Source: Kitasatospora papulosa
Lineage (GTDB): Bacteria > Actinomycetota > Actinomycetes > Streptomycetales > Streptomycetaceae
Length of the DNA: 64,000 bases
Assembly: GCF_000717245.1 (NCBI RefSeq)
Contig: NZ_JNYQ01000004.1
Coordinates: 1,054,001-1,118,000, forward strand
Reading direction: 5' to 3'
In this document: positions 26,453 to 33,345 of the stretch, one piece after another
Layout: every line of letters starts with the position of its first letter
Position numbering within the stretch: position 1 is the stretch's first letter
The notes under the pieces: generated by a model
What the model was told of the DNA's origin: nothing
Database searches by the model: none
What the model saw: the letters and a program-made list of their open reading frames with translations, nothing else
Translations under genes and position numbers: made by a program

Positions 26453-27070
26453 TCAGGCGCCCGCGAAGGTCCTCAGCCAGGCGGGGAACGCCGTGAGGTC
26501 CGGAAGGATCACGTCGGCTCCCGCCGTCCGCAGCTCCTCCTCGTCGCACGGGCCGGTGGTGACGCCGACCGACAGGGCGTTCGCGGCGTGGGCCCCGCGT
26601 ACGTCCCCGGTGTGGTCGCCGACGTAGACCCGCGCGCCGTGCTCCAGGAGCGCCTCCGCCTTGCCCTCGGCCCAGAGGCCGCCGATCAGGACGTCCGCCG
26701 CGATGCCGAGGTGCGCCAGGTGGAGCTTGGCGTTCGGTTCGTACTTGGCGGTGACGACCACGGCCCGCCCGCCGAGCGCCTGGACGGCCTCCACGGCCTC
26801 CCTGGCACCGGGGAGCGCGGTGGTCGGCGCGATCGCCGTGTCCGGGTACATCGCGCGGTACCGGTCGCAGGCCGCGGCGATCTCGTCGGCCGGGAACCAG
26901 TTGGCCATCTCGTCCTCGAGCGGCGGCCCGAGGCGGCTGACGACGAGGTCCGTGTCGATGTACACACCCGTCTCGGCGGCGAGTCTCACGTAGGCGGCCT
27001 TGATGCCGGGCCGGGAGTCGATGAGCGTCATGTCGAGGTCGAAGCCGACCGTCAAGGTGTGTGAGGACAT
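26453..27070 (-). CDS. HAD-superfamily hydrolase (phosphoglycolate-phosphatase-like)
   Basis: A 205-residue phosphatase. Motif I is DLDMTLIDS (nucleophile Asp 11, acid Asp 13). The motif II region is VVTAKYE and motifs III/IV lie in KAEALLEHGARVYVGDHTGDVRGA. A helical cap is inserted after motif I, giving the subclass I layout of Gph-type enzymes. ATG 27070 is 7 nt behind a CACAAT -10-like box; an in-frame ATG at 27079 is the alternative. Substrate not predictable. Confidence 0.88.
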   Translation of the reverse strand: MSSHTLTVGFDLDMTLIDSRPGIKAAYVRLAAETGVYIDTDLVVSRLGPPLEDEMANWFPADEIAAACDRYRAMYPDTAIAPTTALPGAREAVEAVQALGGRAVVVTAKYEPNAKLHLAHLGIAADVLIGGLWAEGKAEALLEHGARVYVGDHTGDVRGAHAANALSVGVTTGPCDEEELRTAGADVILPDLTAFPAWLRTFAGA

Positions 27071-27199
27071 GCTCCCCATTGTGCCGACCGCCCCGGCCCC
27101 GGTGTCCGGCCCCCGGGCGGCGGGGCCCCGGCGGTCCGGAACGGGCCGTCGGCGTGCAGACTCACGACACCCTGCCCCGCCCCCGCCGAGGAACCCGCA

Positions 27200-27751
27200 T
27201 TGACCCCGTACTCCCTGGCGTTCTACGTCCACGCCGTCACCACCGGTACCGTGCTCGGCCTGCGCCCGACCGACTCCCCCGACCGGGTCGCGGCCGTCCT
27301 GGGCCCGGACTTCGCCGAGAGCACCTTCGGCGGACGGGCCATGTCCCGCGACTACGGCCTCACGGAGTTCCACTTCCACCGCGCCCACGCCCGGGACCCG
27401 TGGGAGGGACACCACTTCGGCCTCCAGGTGCACCGGCTCGCCCGCCGCGACCCCACCGTCCCCGGCGAGGTGCTGCGCCAACGCTACGGGCGCTTCACGC
27501 CCCGGCTCCGCTTCGAGAAGCTGCGCCGGCTCCTGGACCGCCGCGGGGTGCCGCTGGTGGAGATCCCGGAGTACCCGGGGAACGCACCGTACTACCGCAC
27601 GTTCTGGCAGCCGGACTCCCTGACGGCGGTCTCCTTCGTCGCCGAGCGCGGTGCACACAGCACGCCCGCCCTTCTGCGGGCCGGTGACGTGTACGGCGTG
27701 CACGCACCCGTCACCGCCCGGGAGGTGGAGACGCGCCGGGAGCGGGCCTGA
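27200..27751 (+). CDS. conserved hypothetical protein, possibly immunity-protein-like
   Basis: A 183-residue soluble protein. TTG start at 27200 with GAGGAA 8-9 nt upstream. The N-terminal part (GTVLGLRPTDSPDRVAAVLGPDF ... DYGLTEFHFHR) has the 'G-x-R-x-G-x-S-x-x-x-V-x-x-x-L-G' rhythm followed by a beta-strand pair, as in several bacterial toxin-immunity and SUKH-like proteins. This resemblance is by eye only. It is followed 70 nt later by the iron-transport operon. No toxin gene lies beside it. Confidence 0.55.
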   Translation: MTPYSLAFYVHAVTTGTVLGLRPTDSPDRVAAVLGPDFAESTFGGRAMSRDYGLTEFHFHRAHARDPWEGHHFGLQVHRLARRDPTVPGEVLRQRYGRFTPRLRFEKLRRLLDRRGVPLVEIPEYPGNAPYYRTFWQPDSLTAVSFVAERGAHSTPALLRAGDVYGVHAPVTAREVETRRERA

Positions 27752-27795
27752 GGGCGGGGCCCGGAGGCGCCCTGCCGGTGCCTGCGGCGCGCACA

Positions 27796-27819
27796 TAGAC
27801 TTAGCCAAGCCTTACCTCG
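27796..27819 (+). promoter_or_regulatory. iron box overlapping the -10 of the siderophore-importer operon
   Basis: A TAGACT -10-like hexamer (27796-27801) overlaps TTAGCCAAGCCTTACCTCG (27801-27819). This matches 13 of 19 positions of the DmdR1/IdeR iron box TTAGGTGAGCCTAACCTAA. Iron-loaded repressor bound here would block the promoter. Confidence 0.65.
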
Positions 27820-27821
27820 CA

Positions 27822-28883
27822 ATGCCCCGTTCCGTGCCGGTCCCCGGTCCTCGCCCACCCCGATTGGTCCCGATGGCAGCCGCCGCTCCACGCCTGTCCA
27901 GACGCGCGCTCGCGACCGCCGCGGCCGTCGTCGCCCTGCTGCTGTCCGTCCTGCTCAGCCTCGCCGTGGGGGCGAGGAGCATCGCGCCGTCCGCGGTCCT
28001 CGACGCGCTGCTGCACGGCGGGCACTCGGACGCCGCCGAGGTGATCCGGCAGATGCGGGTGCCGCGCACCGTGATCGGGCTGATGGTCGGCGCGGCGCTC
28101 GCCCTCGCCGGCACGGTGCTCCAGGGCATCACCCGCAACCCCATCGCCGACCCCGGGATCCTCGGGATCAGCCAGGGTGCCTCGGTGGCCGTGGTGCTGG
28201 CCATCGCGTACGCCGGGATCCACACCCTGACCGGCTACGTGTGGTTCGCCTTCGGCGGGGCCGCCGTCGCATCCGTGGCCGTGTACGCCATCGCCTCCCG
28301 GGGCCGTGGCGGCGCGACCCCGGTGAAGCTCGCGCTGGGCGGGGCCGCGATCAACGCGCTGCTGGTGTCGGTCACGATGGCGGTCCTCACCACGAAGGCC
28401 TCGGCCCTCGACGAGTTCCGCTTCTGGCAGGTGGGCTCGATCGCCGGACGCGAGGCCCAGGTCGCCCAGCAGATCTGGCCGTTCCTCCTGATCGGCACCG
28501 TCCTCGTGGTGTCCGTGGCGCGCGGACTCGACGCGCTGGCACTCGGCGAGGACGTCGCGAAGGGCCTGGGGCAGAACGTCGCGGCGGTCCGGATCGTCGG
28601 CGGGATCGGGGCGACCGTGCTCACCGGCGCGGGCGTCGCGGCGGCCGGGCCGATCGCCTTCGTCGGCCTCGCCGTCCCCCACATCGCCCGCGCGCTCGTG
28701 GGCAGCGACCACCGCTGGGTGCTCCCCATGGCCGCACTCGTCGGCCCGGCGATGCTCCTCGTCTCCGACGTCGTCGGCCGGGTCCTGTTCCCGCCCGGCG
28801 AGGTCCCGGCGGGCGTCATGACGGCCCTGATCGGCGTCCCGTTCCTCGTCACCCTCGTACGCCGGAAGGCGGTGCCCGCATGA
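27822..28883 (+). CDS. FecCD-family iron-siderophore ABC permease, subunit 1
   Basis: A 353-residue inner-membrane permease, about 10 helices. FecCD hallmarks are RVPRTVIGLMVGAALALAG, GITRNPIADPGILGISQGA and the C-terminal LVGSDHRWVLPMAALVGP. It forms the channel for ferric-siderophore import with the next permease and ATPase. ATG 27822 is preferred, but ATG 27873 would remove a proline-rich tail, and neither has a ribosome binding site. Its stop overlaps the next start (ATGA). No substrate-binding lipoprotein gene is adjacent. Confidence 0.93.
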   Translation: MPRSVPVPGPRPPRLVPMAAAAPRLSRRALATAAAVVALLLSVLLSLAVGARSIAPSAVLDALLHGGHSDAAEVIRQMRVPRTVIGLMVGAALALAGTVLQGITRNPIADPGILGISQGASVAVVLAIAYAGIHTLTGYVWFAFGGAAVASVAVYAIASRGRGGATPVKLALGGAAINALLVSVTMAVLTTKASALDEFRFWQVGSIAGREAQVAQQIWPFLLIGTVLVVSVARGLDALALGEDVAKGLGQNVAAVRIVGGIGATVLTGAGVAAAGPIAFVGLAVPHIARALVGSDHRWVLPMAALVGPAMLLVSDVVGRVLFPPGEVPAGVMTALIGVPFLVTLVRRKAVPA

Positions 28884-29965
28884 GCGCGGACACGGCAGTG
28901 CCCGTACGCACTCCGGTCCGGCCCGCCGGTTACCGGGTCGTGCGGATCGGGAAGCGGGGCCGCTTCCTCGTCCACCGGCGGGCGGGGCTCGTCGCGGCGG
29001 CTCTGACCGTCGTCCTGGCGGCGGTCTGTGTCGCGTACCTCTGCGTCGGCGAGAGCTTCGTGGCGCCGGCGGAGGCCGTGCGGGTCGTCCTCGGGCAGCC
29101 GTCACCGGACGAACTAGTCGTGGGCACGCTGCGGCTGCCCCGCATGGTGGTCGGGCTCCTGGTGGGCACGGCGTTCGGGATCGCCGGGGCACTGATCCAG
29201 ACCGTGGCCCGCAACCCGCTCGCCAGCCCCGACATCATCGGCATCAGCCAGGGCGCGAGCGCGCTCACGGTCGGCGCGATGACCTTCGGCCTCACCTCCT
29301 ACACCGTCCTGCCCTACCTCTCGGTCGTCGGCGGGGTCGCCGCAGCGGCCCTCGTGTACGCCTTCGCGTGGCGCGGCGGACTCCACGCGACCCGGTTCGT
29401 CCTCATCGGGATCGGCTTCGCGATCGCCCTGCGGTCGGTGACGACCCTGTTCCTGACGAAGGGCGACTACCTGGTCGCCCAGCAGGCGCAGATCTGGATG
29501 ACGGGCTCCCTCAACGGCCGGGGCTGGGAGGAGGCCGCGCCGATCGGCTGGGCGCTCCTCGTCCTGCTGCCCGCCGTGCTGTGGGCGGCGCGCGCGCAGC
29601 GCACCGTCTCGATGGACGACGACACCGCGACGGCGCTGGGCGTCCGCCTCGGGCGCGTGCGGCTGGGGCTCGTCGCCCTCGGGGTGGTCCTGGCGTCCGT
29701 GGCGACGGGGACGGCCGGACCGGTCGACTTCGTGGCCCTGCTCGCCCCGCAGATCGCCCGCCGGATGACGCGTACGGCACAGATCCCGCTGCTGTGCTCG
29801 GCCCTGCTCGGCGCCGTGATCGTCGTGTTCGCGGACCTGCTGGCCCGCAGGCTCTTCTCCCCCACCGAGCTGCCGGTGGGCGTGCTGACGGCGGCGGTCG
29901 GCGCCCCGTATCTGATCTGGCTGATCATCCGTGGCCACGGCGGCCGCGCTGGAGGCAACGCATGA
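28880..29965 (+). CDS. FecCD-family iron-siderophore ABC permease, subunit 2
   Basis: A 361-residue partner permease. It has the same hallmarks as its neighbour: RLPRMVVGLLVGTAFGIAGALIQ, TVARNPLASPDIIGISQGAS and an AGPVDFVALLAPQIARR motif near residue 275. Translationally coupled on both sides by 4-nt overlaps. The heterodimer layout is normal for actinobacterial siderophore importers. Confidence 0.93.
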   Translation: MSADTAVPVRTPVRPAGYRVVRIGKRGRFLVHRRAGLVAAALTVVLAAVCVAYLCVGESFVAPAEAVRVVLGQPSPDELVVGTLRLPRMVVGLLVGTAFGIAGALIQTVARNPLASPDIIGISQGASALTVGAMTFGLTSYTVLPYLSVVGGVAAAALVYAFAWRGGLHATRFVLIGIGFAIALRSVTTLFLTKGDYLVAQQAQIWMTGSLNGRGWEEAAPIGWALLVLLPAVLWAARAQRTVSMDDDTATALGVRLGRVRLGLVALGVVLASVATGTAGPVDFVALLAPQIARRMTRTAQIPLLCSALLGAVIVVFADLLARRLFSPTELPVGVLTAAVGAPYLIWLIIRGHGGRAGGNA

Positions 29966-30816
29966 CGACCACCCGTACCGAGAACGGCGCCACGTCCAGG
30001 CTCGCGGCACGCTCCCTGACGCTGGCCTACGACGACCGCACCGTCGTCCACGAGCTGGACCTGGCCGTTCCCGACGGCTGCGTGACGGTCATCGTCGGCC
30101 CGAACGCCTGCGGCAAGTCCACGACGCTGCGGGCCCTCGGCAGGCTCCTGAAGCCCGCCGGCGGGTCGGTGCTCCTGGACGGCACGGAGCTCTCGCGCAT
30201 CCCCACCCGCACGATCGCCCAGTCGGTCGGGCTGCTCCCGCAGACGCCCGTGGCCCCCGAGGCGATCACCGTCTCGGACCTGGTCGCCCGGGGCCGCCAG
30301 CCGCACCAGCGCTGGTGGCAGCAGTGGTCGGACGAGGACGAGCGCGCGGTGACGGAGGCCATGGAGCGCACGGACGTCACGGCGCTCGGCGACCGGCCGG
30401 TGGACGAGCTGTCCGGGGGCCAGCGCCAGCGCGTGTGGATCGCGATGGCGCTCGCCCAGGACACGGACCTGCTGCTGCTCGACGAACCCACGACCTACCT
30501 CGACATCGCCCACCAGGTCGAGGTCCTGGACCTGGTGCGCCGGCTCGCCGCCCCGGCGGCGGACGGCACCCGCGGACGGACCGTCGTGACCGTCCTGCAC
30601 GACCTCAACCAGGCCGCCCGGTACGCCGACCACCTCGTGGCCATGAAGGAGGGCCGCATCGTCGCCGAGGGACGGCCCGGTGACGTCGTCACGGCCGGGC
30701 TGGTGCGGGAGGTCTTCGGTCTGGAGGCCGTCGTCGTCCCCGACCCGGTCACGGGTTCGCCGCTCGTCGTGCCCGGAGCGCCCTGGGCTCCCGCCCCGGC
30801 CGGTCCGACCGGGTAG
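29962..30816 (+). CDS. iron-siderophore ABC transporter ATP-binding protein
   Basis: A 284-residue ATPase. Walker A is GPNACGKST, the Q-loop is LLPQTP, the signature is ELSGGQRQRVWIAMAL and Walker B is LLLLDEPTTYLD, followed by the H-loop VLHDLNQAARY. This is the FepC/FecE type. GGAGG lies 6 nt upstream of ATG 29962, inside the end of the preceding gene. The operon ends at a strong hairpin. The binding protein must be encoded elsewhere or shared with another importer. Confidence 0.95.
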   Translation: MTTTRTENGATSRLAARSLTLAYDDRTVVHELDLAVPDGCVTVIVGPNACGKSTTLRALGRLLKPAGGSVLLDGTELSRIPTRTIAQSVGLLPQTPVAPEAITVSDLVARGRQPHQRWWQQWSDEDERAVTEAMERTDVTALGDRPVDELSGGQRQRVWIAMALAQDTDLLLLDEPTTYLDIAHQVEVLDLVRRLAAPAADGTRGRTVVTVLHDLNQAARYADHLVAMKEGRIVAEGRPGDVVTAGLVREVFGLEAVVVPDPVTGSPLVVPGAPWAPAPAGPTG

Positions 30817-30828
30817 CGGGCGGGTGTG

Positions 30829-30864
30829 CCTGTGGGGCGCGGGGTCAGGTCCGCGCCCCACAGG
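30829..30864 (+). terminator. terminator hairpin after the iron-importer operon
   Basis: A perfect 14-bp stem CCTGTGGGGCGCGG / CCGCGCCCCACAGG with an 8-nt loop, 13 nt after the stop. It also lies downstream of the convergent tetR gene and could serve both. Confidence 0.8.
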
Positions 30865-30915
30865 CGGTTTCGGGGTCGTACGACGGGCGCCGCCGCGGCC
30901 AGGTGAGAGGTCCGC

Positions 30916-31461
30916 TCAGCCGCCGGACGTCATCCGCCGCACCGCCAGCCGTGTCAGCTCACGGCTCTGCGGCTCGGTGTCGAGCGACCGGTGCAGGGCC
31001 AGCCCTTCGATCAGCGCGTCCAGCGTGCGGGCGGTGTCCGGGTCGAAGTGCTGCTCCAGGAGGCGGCGGCTGCGGTTCATCCAGGCGTGGGTGAGCTCGC
31101 GGTACTCGTCGCGCCGCGCGGCCAGCGTGTAGAGCTCCTGGGTGAGGACGAGGTCCCGGCGGGGTCCTTCGGACAGCACGTGGATGAGGTCGATGACGGC
31201 CTCACGCGCCTGCTCGGGGGTGTCGACCCGGCCCAGGTACAGCTCGAACACGGCCACGATGTGATCGGCGAAGCGGGTGAAGGCCTCCCGCAGCAGATCG
31301 TCCATGCCGCCGAAGTGGTACGTCATGGAGCCCAGCGGAACATCGGCGCGTACGGCGATCTTGCGGTGCGAGACGCCCGCGACGCCCTCCTCGGCGATGT
31401 GGTCGAGGGTGGCGGCGAGGATGCGCTCGCGCCGCTGCGGATCGGTACGTCCGGTGGCCAT
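30916..31461 (-). CDS. TetR-family transcriptional regulator
   Basis: A 181-residue regulator. Residues 10-57 are the TetR helix-turn-helix (RRERILAATLDHIAEEGVAGVSHRKIAVRADVPLGSMTYHFGGMDDLL). The rest is the ligand/dimerisation domain. It starts 12 nt after the acetyltransferase gene ends, so the two are one operon, and it probably represses its own operon through the palindrome at 32072-32085. Ligand unknown. Confidence 0.92.
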   Translation of the reverse strand: MATGRTDPQRRERILAATLDHIAEEGVAGVSHRKIAVRADVPLGSMTYHFGGMDDLLREAFTRFADHIVAVFELYLGRVDTPEQAREAVIDLIHVLSEGPRRDLVLTQELYTLAARRDEYRELTHAWMNRSRRLLEQHFDPDTARTLDALIEGLALHRSLDTEPQSRELTRLAVRRMTSGG

Positions 31462-31473
31462 GGGACAGGAGTA

Positions 31474-32049
31474 TCAGACGCCGCGGACGACGCGGGCGGG
31501 GTTGCCCACGGCGACGACGTCGGCGGGGATGTCCTTCGTGACCACCGCGCCCGCGCCGATCACGGAGTTGTCGCCGATGGTCACCCCGGGGCAGACGATG
31601 ACGCCGCCCCCGAGCCAGACGTTGTCACCGATCGTGATGGGGAGCGCGGCCTCCAGCTTGTCGCGCCGGGGCCCCGGTTCCACGGGGTGGGTCGGGGTGA
31701 GGAGCTGGACGTTCGGGCCGATCTGGCAGTCCTCGCCGATGGTGATGCGCGCGACGTCCAGCGCGGTGAGGTGGTAGTTGACGAACGTGCGGGCCCCGAT
31801 GGTGATGTTGCTGCCGTAGTCGACGTACAGCGGCGGGCGCACGTCGACGCCCTCGCCCACGGAGTCCAGCAGCTCGGCGAGGATCGCCCTGGCGGTGTCC
31901 GCGTCCTCGGCGCCCTGGTAGCGGGCCATGAGACGCATCGCCCGCTGCTGCTGCCGGGCGATCTCGGGGTCGTCGGCGATGTAGAGGTCGCCCGCGAGCA
32001 TGCGTTCGTGGTTGGTGCGCGGATCGTTGGCGAAGTAGTCCGTCGGCAT
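31474..32049 (-). CDS. sugar O-acetyltransferase (maltose acetyltransferase/NodL-like, left-handed beta-helix)
   Basis: A 191-residue hexapeptide-repeat acyltransferase. The N-terminal Mac domain (NHERMLAGDLYIADDPEIARQQQRAMRL) is followed by hexapeptide coils (ITIGARTF, ARITIGEDCQIGPN, ITIGDNVWLGGGVIVCPGVTIGDNSVIGAGAVV). The catalytic His lies in TPTHPVEP. It transfers acetyl from acetyl-CoA to a sugar hydroxyl; the acceptor cannot be told. ATG 32049 is 7 nt behind a TACGAT -10 box and therefore probably leaderless. First gene of the operon with tetR. Confidence 0.92.
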   Translation of the reverse strand: MPTDYFANDPRTNHERMLAGDLYIADDPEIARQQQRAMRLMARYQGAEDADTARAILAELLDSVGEGVDVRPPLYVDYGSNITIGARTFVNYHLTALDVARITIGEDCQIGPNVQLLTPTHPVEPGPRRDKLEAALPITIGDNVWLGGGVIVCPGVTIGDNSVIGAGAVVTKDIPADVVAVGNPARVVRGV

Positions 32050-32056
32050 GCGCACG

Positions 32057-32085
32057 ATCGTACCCCTGAGATGTACGAACGTACA
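32057..32085 (-). promoter_or_regulatory. TetR operator and -10 box of the acetyltransferase-tetR operon
   Basis: TGTACG-AA-CGTACA (32072-32085) is a perfect 6-bp inverted repeat of the kind bound by TetR dimers. It overlaps the -35 position. The -10 TACGAT (reverse strand, 32062-32057) is 7 nt upstream of the ATG. Confidence 0.65.
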
Positions 32086-32114
32086 CTCCCTTGCCGCGCG
32101 TGCCCGCCGCGTCC

Positions 32115-33281
32115 TCAGCCGGGCAGCCGGCGGGACCGCCACACGAGGTACAGCGCCGACGCCACCGCAGCCACCCGCACCACCACCGGCCAGGCCTCCG
32201 TCATCGCGTCGCCCACCGCACCCTCGGCGAGGGGCTCGCCCCAGCGGCCGTCCATGCGCCCCCACACCCAGACGAAGGCGCCGGCCACCACCACGCCGGG
32301 CAGGCCCATCGCCACCCACTTCGCCTCCGCCCGCGAGAACTTCCGCGAGCTGTACGCCAGCAGCCAGCCGCCCGCGAGCGCCAGCCACGAACCGAGCACG
32401 GCCCCGGCCACGAGCAGCACGGCGGCCAGCAGCAGCAACGGGTTCGAGAGCCGGGGCCGCGCCGCCGCCCCGGTGTCCACGACGGCCCGGCGGGGGCGGC
32501 GCAGCCGCAGCCTCGGGCGGCGCGGGGGCGCGGGCGGGACGGGCTCCGCGGCCTTCGGGGCCGCCTCCTCCGGTCCGGGCTCCGCCTCCACCGGGGCACG
32601 CGGCCCCGGCGCCTTCGGCGCGCTCGGCATCCCGAACAGCTCCGGGCTCTCCAGCCCGCCGACGAACCCCGGCACCGCCGTACCCGGCCCCGTCGCCCCC
32701 GACATGCCCGAGGGCCCCCGGCCGCCCTCCCCGAAGGGCCCGGGCTCGATCCGCCACCACTCGGGCTCGCCCCCGGACGGCGCCTGGTCCAGGCCCGCCA
32801 TGTGCGGGGCCGACGCCGAGGGCCAGTCCGTCACCGGCTCCCCGGCGCCACGCTCCTCGGGTACGGGCCGCGCGGCCTCCGGTCCGGGACCTGCGGACCC
32901 GGGGGGCGAGGGCTCCTCCGCACTCTGCGACGCGCCCTTGCGTGACGCGTCTTTCCGGAGCATCCCCCGCCGCGCCCGCGGCACCCCGCGCGGGTCCGCC
33001 GCGCCCGCGGCGGCGTCGGCCCGGGGGGACGGCAGCGGCACCGCCCCGTCGCCCGACTCGGCCGCCGCGGAGACGAGTTCACCGGGTGCGCCGAGCCTGC
33101 CGAGGATGCGCCGGACCACGGCCGGGGAGTCCGAACCGTCGGTGCCGCGCTGCCGGTCGATCTCGCCCCGGAGCGTCGCGACGAGTCTCATCCGGGCGCC
33201 CGAGGACAGCTGTTGCTGCTGCGCCAGGTCACCGACCCGGCTGAGATAGTCGAAGACAAGCTGGTCGCTCTCGATGCCCAC
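32115..33281 (-). CDS. membrane protein with N-terminal HAAS-like region and long proline-rich linker
   Basis: A 388-residue protein. The first 75 residues (FDYLSRVGDLAQQQQLSSGARMRLVATLRGEIDRQR ... VRRILGRLGAPGELV) resemble the HAAS/DUF1700 helical module often fused to regulators or membrane proteins. A 180-residue Pro/Gly/Ala-rich low-complexity linker follows, then four membrane helices (about 275-375). No catalytic motif. It is divergent from the helicase-associated protein at 33346. Confidence 0.7.
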   Translation of the reverse strand: MGIESDQLVFDYLSRVGDLAQQQQLSSGARMRLVATLRGEIDRQRGTDGSDSPAVVRRILGRLGAPGELVSAAAESGDGAVPLPSPRADAAAGAADPRGVPRARRGMLRKDASRKGASQSAEEPSPPGSAGPGPEAARPVPEERGAGEPVTDWPSASAPHMAGLDQAPSGGEPEWWRIEPGPFGEGGRGPSGMSGATGPGTAVPGFVGGLESPELFGMPSAPKAPGPRAPVEAEPGPEEAAPKAAEPVPPAPPRRPRLRLRRPRRAVVDTGAAARPRLSNPLLLLAAVLLVAGAVLGSWLALAGGWLLAYSSRKFSRAEAKWVAMGLPGVVVAGAFVWVWGRMDGRWGEPLAEGAVGDAMTEAWPVVVRVAAVASALYLVWRSRRLPG

Positions 33282-33332
33282 GCGATGGTTCTCCCGTCAC
33301 CCGCCCTGCCCCGACGGTAGCGTTCCAGCGGC

Positions 33333-33338
33333 TACCGT
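33333..33338 (+). promoter_or_regulatory. -10 box (TACCGT) of a probable leaderless promoter
   Basis: TACCGT ends 7 nt before ATG 33346. The codons upstream are not gene-like, which supports this start. Confidence 0.5.
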
Positions 33339-33345
33339 GGGACGG

